Program-made: the position numbers and the translations under genes | Notes under the pieces: model-generated | Told to the model about the DNA's origin: nothing | Database searches by the model: none | The model's input: only the letters and a program-made list of their open reading frames with translations | Origin: Burkholderiales bacterium | Lineage (GTDB): Bacteria; Pseudomonadota; Gammaproteobacteria; Burkholderiales; SG8-39 | NCBI GenBank assembly: GCA_016649475.1 | Contig: JAENXP010000024.1 | Coordinates: forward strand, 1-11,258 | Length of the DNA: 11,258 nt | Direction: 5' to 3' | Part shown: positions 7,939 to 11,258 of the stretch, one piece after another | Numbering within the stretch: position 1 is the first letter of the stretch | How the letters are laid out: each line of letters starts with the position of its first letter

Positions 7939-8328
7939 ATGGATATCTGGTTGACTTTGATTCTGACGGTACACGTGCTGGTGGCGCTGAGCATCATCTT
8001 TCTGGTGCTGCTGCAGCATGGCAAAGGCGCAGACATGGGGGCGGCCTTTGGCAGCGGATCTTCGGGGAGCCTGTTCGGTTCTACCGGTTCCGCAAATTTT
8101 CTATCCCGCATCACAGCAGCACTGGCAGCAGTGTTTTTTCTCACCAGCCTGGGCTTGGCATATGTGGCGACCCACAAACCGCAGACGAGTGGTGGCAGCG
8201 TGATGCAGGGCGTGACCGCCCCGCCTGCGGCGGCACCGAAGTCCGTGGAAGAAGTGCCCAAACCGGCCGATGTGCCCAAACCGGCAGGCGCGCCGTCGGG
8301 GTCGAAGGCGGGAGACGTACCTAAGTAG
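7939..8328 (+). CDS. secG: Preprotein translocase subunit SecG
   Basis: SecG is the small accessory subunit of the SecYEG channel in the inner membrane. The 129-residue protein has two hydrophobic helices (about 3-23 and 56-76) joined by the very conserved loop LLQHGKGADMGAAFGSGSSG...LFGS.GSANFLSR, which is diagnostic. The C-terminal tail after residue 80 is rich in Pro, Ala and Lys and contains a six-residue repeat (VPKPAD/VPKPAG) encoded by a 14-base direct repeat with an 18-base period (8254-8267 and 8272-8285). Such tails are variable in betaproteobacterial SecG. The ribosome binding site is weak (GTGAAG before the ATG). It sits 101 bp after tpiA and probably shares its transcript. Confidence 0.96.
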   Translation: MDIWLTLILTVHVLVALSIIFLVLLQHGKGADMGAAFGSGSSGSLFGSTGSANFLSRITAALAAVFFLTSLGLAYVATHKPQTSGGSVMQGVTAPPAAAPKSVEEVPKPADVPKPAGAPSGSKAGDVPK

Positions 8329-8343
8329 AGACCAGAATCCGGG

Positions 8344-8382
8344 GACTGGAAATCCGGCCGGCCTAAGGTTGTTATTCCAGTC
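8344..8382 (+). other. Inverted repeat between secG and tRNA-Leu
   Basis: GACTGGAA (8344-8351) and TTCCAGTC (8375-8382) form a perfect 8-bp stem with a 23-base loop that holds the palindrome CCGGCCGG. An alternative outer pairing, AGAGAC (8327-8332) with GTCTCT (8380-8385), competes for part of the right arm. No clear U tract follows. It could be the end of the tpiA-secG transcript or part of the tRNA precursor. Confidence 0.4.
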
Positions 8383-8397
8383 TCTCGTTTCCACACT

Positions 8398-8482
8398 GCC
8401 GACGTGGTGAAATTGGTAGACACGCTATCTTGAGGGGGTAGTGGCGAAAGCTGTGCGAGTTCGAGTCTCGCCGTCGGCACCA
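8398..8482 (+). tRNA. tRNA-Leu (anticodon GAG)
   Basis: An 85-base class II tRNA. The acceptor stem is GCCGACG/CGTCGGC (8398-8404 with 8472-8478), followed by A73 and an encoded CCA. The anticodon stem CTATC/GGTAG (one G-T pair) carries the loop TTGAGGG, with anticodon GAG at 8432-8434, reading CUC and CUU. A long variable arm around GGCGAAAGC is typical of tRNA-Leu. The T arm is GCGAG-TTCGAGT-CTCGC. The D-arm region TGGTGAAATTGGTAGACAC is the standard leucine type. A tRNA-Leu between secG and nuoA is a widespread proteobacterial arrangement. Confidence 0.97.
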
Positions 8483-8701
8483 GTAGTTTAGAATTGATGC
8501 GTTTGGCGCGCGGGGCGCGTGGACGCCGCGGACCTGCTGTCTTGTTTGCGTCGGGATTGAAACAGGCTGATTCAAAAAGAGGGCGTTTGATCTATGTCAA
8601 CCCCGCGACGTGCTCAATGGTAGACCATGTCGCCTGCTTGTATGATTGCAAACAAAGACCCCGCCAAAACTTCAATCATCGACCAAAGATTCTGACGCTT
8701 C

Positions 8702-9058
8702 GTGCTTGAAAATTACTTTCCTGTCCTGATGTTCATCTTCGTCGGTCTCGCCGTAGGCGTGGGGCCGATCGTCACCGGCGCCATTCTCGGGCCGCACCGG
8801 CCCGACAGTGAAAAACTTTCCCCATACGAGTGCGGCTTCGAGGCGTTTGAAGACGCGCGCATGAAGTTCGACGTGCGTTATTACCTGGTCGCGATTCTGT
8901 TCATTCTGTTCGATCTGGAGATCGCATTCCTGTTTCCCTGGGCAATCGTGCTCAACGAAATCGGGCTGTTCGGTTTCGTGTCCATGATGATTTTTCTAGG
9001 CATCCTGGTGGTTGGTTTCATCTACGAGTGGATGAAGGGGGCGCTGGAATGGGAATAG
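8702..9058 (+). CDS. nuoA: NADH-quinone oxidoreductase subunit A
   Basis: NuoA is a small inner-membrane subunit of respiratory complex I, next to the quinone site at the junction of the membrane and peripheral arms. The 118-residue protein has three hydrophobic helices (about 8-28, 62-82 and 90-111) and the diagnostic loop [22 protein letters not shown], including the conserved cysteine of the ECG motif, then [15 protein letters not shown] chose the GTG at 8702 ([11 protein letters not shown]) because family proteins begin this way; no good Shine-Dalgarno site is visible. The 219 bases between the tRNA and nuoA hold no convincing gene. TATGAT (8641-8646) is a good -10-like hexamer but has a poor -35. 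The gene overlaps nuoB by ten bases. Confidence 0.95.
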   Translation: MLENYFPVLMFIFVGLAVGVGPIVTGAILGPHRPDSEKLSPYECGFEAFEDARMKFDVRYYLVAILFILFDLEIAFLFPWAIVLNEIGLFGFVSMMIFLGILVVGFIYEWMKGALEWE

Positions 9059-9525
9059 AAGGCATATTGCAGGAAGGCTTCGTCACCACCACGGCAGACA
9101 AGCTGATCAACTGGACCCGCACCGGGTCGATGTGGCCGATGACCTTCGGCCTAGCCTGCTGTGCGATCGAGATGATGCATTCGGGCGCCGCGCGCTATGA
9201 TCTCGACCGCTTCGGCATCGTGTTCCGCCCGAGTCCGCGCCAGTCCGACGTGATGATCGTCGCCGGCACGCTGTGCAACAAGATGGCGCCGGCACTGCGC
9301 AAGGTCTACGACCAGATGGCCGAGCCGCGCTGGGTGATCTCCATGGGTTCGTGCGCCAACGGCGGCGGCTACTATCACTATTCCTACTCGGTGGTGCGCG
9401 GCTGCGATCGCATCGTGCCGGTGGACATTTACGTACCCGGCTGCCCGCCCACGGCGGAGGCCCTGCTCTACGGCATCATCCAGCTGCAGAACAAGATCAA
9501 ACGCACTAATACGATTGCCCGCTAA
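9049..9525 (+). CDS. nuoB: NADH-quinone oxidoreductase subunit B
   Basis: NuoB carries iron-sulfur cluster N2, the last cluster before ubiquinone in complex I. The 158-residue protein has all four cluster ligands: the tandem Cys37-Cys38 in [10 protein letters not shown], Cys102 in [11 protein letters not shown] and Cys132 in [15 protein letters not shown]. The frame is open upstream to an ATG at 9028, but [11 protein letters not shown] at 9049 is the usual betaproteobacterial start, with GGGG roughly ten bases before it. It overlaps the nuoA end by ten bases, implying coupled translation. Its last codons (ACG ATT GCC CGC TAA, TIAR-stop) are echoed 26 bases downstream with two synonymous changes, as described at 9525-9551. 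Confidence 0.97.
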   Translation: MGIEGILQEGFVTTTADKLINWTRTGSMWPMTFGLACCAIEMMHSGAARYDLDRFGIVFRPSPRQSDVMIVAGTLCNKMAPALRKVYDQMAEPRWVISMGSCANGGGYYHYSYSVVRGCDRIVPVDIYVPGCPPTAEALLYGIIQLQNKIKRTNTIAR

Positions 9526-9551
9526 TGCCCGCTCAGACCATCGCCCGCTAA
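9511..9551 (+). repeat. Imperfect repeat of the nuoB 3' end at the nuoB/nuoC junction
   Basis: The last 15 bases of nuoB (9511-9525) recur at 9537-9551 with 13 of 15 identical. The two differences (ACG to ACC, ATT to ATC) are third-position and synonymous, so both copies spell TIAR-stop. In the gap the sequence TAATG creates a nine-codon open frame, [12 protein letters not shown] (9525-9551), that overlaps the nuoB stop by one base and ends immediately before the nuoC ATG. A similar GCCCGCT core appears a third time at 9527-9533. It is short enough to be partly chance, but it resembles the larger event between nuoC and nuoD. Confidence 0.5.
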
Positions 9552-10157
9552 ATGGCCGGTAAACTGGAAAAACTCAAGAACAATCTGGAAGCCGGTTGCG
9601 GCAGCCGGATTGTCAGCCTCACTCAGGCGCTGGGTGAAATTACCGTGGTGGTGAATGCGGCTGACTACGTTGCCGCGGCGCGTACGCTGCGCGACGATCC
9701 CGGCCTGGCGTTCACGCAGCTGATGGACCTGTGCGGCGTGGACTATTCCACCTACGGCGACGGGGCGTGGGAAGGCCGGCGCTATGCCGCGGTCTCGCAC
9801 CTGCTCTCGATCGAGCACAACTGGCGCGTGCGCCTGCGCGTGTTCGCCGAAGACGACGAGTTTCCGGTAGTGGACACGCTTAGCGACATCTGGAACAACG
9901 CCAACTGGTACGAGCGTGAAGCCTTCGATCTGTTCGGCATCATGTTCTCCGGCCACCCGGACCTGCGCCGGATACTTACCGACTACGGCTTCATCGGTCA
10001 TCCCTTCCGCAAGGATTTCCCGATTTCAGGCCAGGTCGAAATGCGCTACGACCCGCAGCAGAAGCGCGTCATTTACCAGCCGGTGACGATAGAGCCGCGT
10101 GAAATTACGCCGCGTGTCATCCGCGAAGACCAGTACGGCGATCTGGGCAAGCAGTGA
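9552..10157 (+). CDS. nuoC: NADH-quinone oxidoreductase subunit C
   Basis: NuoC is the 30-kDa peripheral-arm subunit of complex I and contacts NuoD and NuoI. The 201-residue product has the usual betaproteobacterial length and is separate from NuoD, unlike the fused NuoCD of enterics. The family signature is intact: [19 protein letters not shown] (about 120-138) running into [19 protein letters not shown] (139-157), followed by a VEMRYD segment. The start [14 protein letters not shown] follows directly on the TAA of a mini-ORF. No strong Shine-Dalgarno site is visible, so coupling to upstream translation is likely. The TGA stop is one base before the first nuoD-like ATG (10159), which looks like the original nuoC-nuoD junction. 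Confidence 0.97.
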   Translation: MAGKLEKLKNNLEAGCGSRIVSLTQALGEITVVVNAADYVAAARTLRDDPGLAFTQLMDLCGVDYSTYGDGAWEGRRYAAVSHLLSIEHNWRVRLRVFAEDDEFPVVDTLSDIWNNANWYEREAFDLFGIMFSGHPDLRRILTDYGFIGHPFRKDFPISGQVEMRYDPQQKRVIYQPVTIEPREITPRVIREDQYGDLGKQ

Positions 10158-10158
10158 C

Positions 10159-10305
10159 ATGGCCGAAATCCGCAACTACACCATGAATTTTAGTTTCGGC
10201 CGCCCGGCGAAGCCGGGCTTAACTTGCGCGCGGCGCAAGTTAGCCTGCACTGAAATTCATCTGCGGGATATGCGCGCAGGCATCGCGGCTTCGCGGCGAG
10301 CGTAG
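10159..10305 (+). pseudogene. Truncated second copy of the nuoD start, read-through 48-codon ORF
   Basis: This frame starts [11 protein letters not shown] exactly like nuoD, then leaves the family after 11 residues (SFGRPAKPGLTCARRKLACT...) and stops at TAG 10303-10305, three bases before the real nuoD ATG. It is in the natural position after nuoC (stop TGA, one base, ATG) and in the same frame as the full copy, exactly 150 bases upstream. The non-NuoD tail is arginine-rich translation of palindromic DNA, so a functional peptide is unlikely. If translated, it would act only as a leader feeding ribosomes to nuoD by reinitiation. It is best seen as the remnant 5' end created by an insertion or duplication. 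Confidence 0.7.
10183..10260 (+). mobile_element. Nested palindromic insert, possible REP-like or other miniature element
   Basis: An outer 12-bp stem, ATGAATTTTAGT (10183-10194) with ACTGAAATTCAT (10249-10260), has one T-G pair. It encloses two perfect inner hairpins: GCCCGGC-GAA-GCCGGGC (10202-10218) and TAACTTGCGC-GCG-GCGCAAGTTA (10220-10242). Together they form a cloverleaf-like fold. Further structure follows, with CTGCG/CGCAG at 10261-10265 and 10275-10279 and a repeated TCGCGGC near 10283-10297. This density of inverted repeats in 117 bp is not expected of ordinary intergenic DNA and recalls miniature palindromic elements. Family membership is unknown, and no second copy is visible in this window. 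Confidence 0.45.
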
Positions 10306-10308
10306 AGC

Positions 10309-11258
10309 ATGGCCGAGATCCGCAATTACACGATGAATTTTGGGCCGCAGCACCCGGCGGCGCACGGCGTGCTGCGTCTGGTGCTGGAAATGGACGGCGA
10401 AGTCGTAGTGAACGCCGATGCGCACATCGGCATGCTGCACCGTGCGACGGAAAAGCTGGCCGAGCAAAAGACCTATGTCCAGGCGCTGCCCTATATGGAC
10501 CGTATGGACTATTTCTCGGTGATGCTCAACGAGCACGCCTACTGCATGGCAGTAGAGCGCCTGCTCGGCATCCAGGTGCCGGAGCGCGCACAGTACATCC
10601 GCGTCATGTTCGACGAGATCACCCCGTATCCTGAGCCACCTGCTGTTCCTCGGCGCCCACGGCCTCGACATCGGCGCGATGACCATGTTCCTGTATTGTT
10701 TTCGCGAACGCGAGGACCTGTTCGATATGTACGAAGCGGTGTCGGGCGCGCGCGTGCACGCGGCCTATTACCGGCCGGGCGGCGTATACCGCGACCTGCC
10801 CGATGTCATGCCGCGGTACGAGAAATCGAAGATCCACGGCGCCCAGGCCGTGGCGGAAATGAACGAGAACCGCTCGGGCAGCCTGCTCGACTTCATCGAG
10901 GATTTCACCGAGCGCTTCCCTGCGCACATAGACGAATACGAAACCCTGCTCACCGACAACCGCATCTGGAAGCAGCGTACGGTGGGCATAGGCGTGATTT
11001 CACCCGAGCGCGCCATCGAACTCGGTTTCACCGGCGTCATGTTGCGCGGCTCGGGCATTGCGTGGGACTTGAGAAAAAAGCAGCCCTACGAAGTCTACGA
11101 CCGGCTGGACTTCGACATCCCGGTGGGCGTGAACGGCGACACTTACGACCGCTATCTGGTGCGGGTGGAAGAACTGCGCCAGGCCAACCGCATCATCCGC
11201 CAGTGCGTCCAATGGCTGCGCGCCAATCCCGGCCCGGTGATCGTCGACAATCACAAGA
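10309..11258 (+). CDS. nuoD: NADH-quinone oxidoreductase subunit D, frameshifted and cut by the window edge
   Basis: NuoD is the 49-kDa peripheral subunit of complex I that, with NuoB, forms the ubiquinone-binding cavity. From ATG 10309 the frame reads [20 protein letters not shown], then [18 protein letters not shown] and [10 protein letters not shown], up to RVMFDEIT (codon 105, ending 10623). Homology then continues one base later in another frame from 10625: [49 protein letters not shown] and [20 protein letters not shown], up to the edge at [11 protein letters not shown]. About 316 of roughly 417 family residues are present. The break is one surplus C in ACCCCG (10621-10626), where the conserved text needs ACCCG. 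The unshifted frame has no stop before the edge. Everything else is well conserved, so sequencing error or a very recent mutation is likely. The Shine-Dalgarno site is weak and the 5' end is duplicated upstream. Confidence 0.93.
   Translation, partial: MAEIRNYTMNFGPQHPAAHGVLRLVLEMDGEVVVNADAHIGMLHRATEKLAEQKTYVQALPYMDRMDYFSVMLNEHAYCMAVERLLGIQVPERAQYIRVMFDEITPYPEPPAVPRRPRPRHRRDDHVPVLFSRTRGPVRYVRSGVGRARARGLLPAGRRIPRPARCHAAVREIEDPRRPGRGGNEREPLGQPARLHRGFHRALPCAHRRIRNPAHRQPHLEAAYGGHRRDFTRARHRTRFHRRHVARLGHCVGLEKKAALRSLRPAGLRHPGGRERRHLRPLSGAGGRTAPGQPHHPPVRPMAARQSRPGDRRQSQ
10621..10626 (+). other. Frameshift site in nuoD (extra C in a four-C run)
   Basis: Before the run the protein reads FDEIT; reading on unshifted gives [12 protein letters not shown], unlike any NuoD. 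Dropping one C from 10622-10625 gives [20 protein letters not shown], the conserved NuoD text. The site is a short homopolymer, a common place for sequencing indels. Nothing nearby suggests programmed frameshifting. Confidence 0.9.

Larger units (their letters stand above)
10159..10341 (+). repeat. 33-bp direct repeat of nuoD codons 1-11 flanking a 117-bp insert
   Basis: Copies lie at 10159-10191 and 10309-10341. They match at 30 of 33 bases. The three differences are GAA/GAG, AAC/AAT and ACC/ACG, all synonymous third positions, so both encode [11 protein letters not shown]. The insert plus one repeat is 150 bp, a multiple of three. A recent slippage duplication or transposon target duplication would give identical copies, so the synonymous divergence implies either an old event with both copies once under coding selection or recombination with a diverged nuoD allele. 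Confidence 0.85.

Noticed and set aside
8494..8709. 71-residue plus-strand frame between the tRNA and nuoA
   Set aside because: No ribosome binding site, no domain, and it runs into nuoA in another frame. The region seems to be leader DNA with only a weak -10-like TATGAT.
10621..10630. Programmed +1 frameshift in nuoD
   Set aside because: No family precedent known to me, no slow codon or stop at the site and no stimulatory element; a one-base indel in a C run is simpler.
1..11258. CRISPR array, IS element or defence system
   Set aside because: No regularly spaced repeats, no transposase or integrase, and no nuclease, helicase or toxin-antitoxin pair could be read in any frame.

Overview
The window looks like a chromosomal core region from a GC-rich betaproteobacterium, perhaps from the Nitrosomonadales or a neighbouring order. 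The case rests on gene order (folP-glmM, then tpiA-secG-tRNA-Leu-nuoABCD) and on protein signatures such as HRATEKLAE in NuoD and the SecG and NuoA sequences. No rRNA or other taxonomic marker is present, so the placement is an inference.

Layout. Positions 1-255 hold the 3' end of folP (dihydropteroate synthase), overlapping glmM (252-1607, phosphoglucosamine mutase) by four bases. Converging on glmM with only 11 bp between stop codons is a complete high-affinity phosphate importer on the minus strand, pstS-pstC-pstA-pstB (5392 down to 1619). A degenerate Pho-box-like repeat, a -10-like hexamer and a leader hairpin precede pstS. Upstream of pstS on the same strand is an EamA/DMT-type permease (5576-6409). 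Divergent from it is a 77-residue protein of unknown function (6638-6871). Then come tpiA behind a good sigma-70-type promoter, secG, a tRNA-Leu(GAG) and the start of the complex I operon nuoA-nuoB-nuoC-nuoD, which runs off the right edge.

The genes cover folate and cell-wall precursor synthesis, phosphate uptake, glycolysis, protein secretion and respiration. Most of the window is ordinary. The unusual part is the nuo operon. A 150-bp (50-codon) insertion sits between nuoC and nuoD. It carries a second copy of the first 11 codons of nuoD, differing from the main copy only at three synonymous third positions, followed by about 117 bp of strongly palindromic DNA. The nuoB/nuoC junction carries a weaker echo of the nuoB tail (TIAR-stop), also differing only at synonymous positions. 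nuoC is therefore bracketed by diverged echoes of its neighbours' edges. In addition, nuoD has a one-base insertion in a C run near 10622-10625 that breaks its frame after codon 105. The broken frame happens to stay open to the window edge, so a naive gene call would give a long but wrong protein. Whether these are real genome features or sequencing/assembly artefacts cannot be decided from the sequence alone.

There is no gene-free stretch longer than about 300 bases. I saw no insertion sequence, CRISPR array, rRNA or prophage gene.
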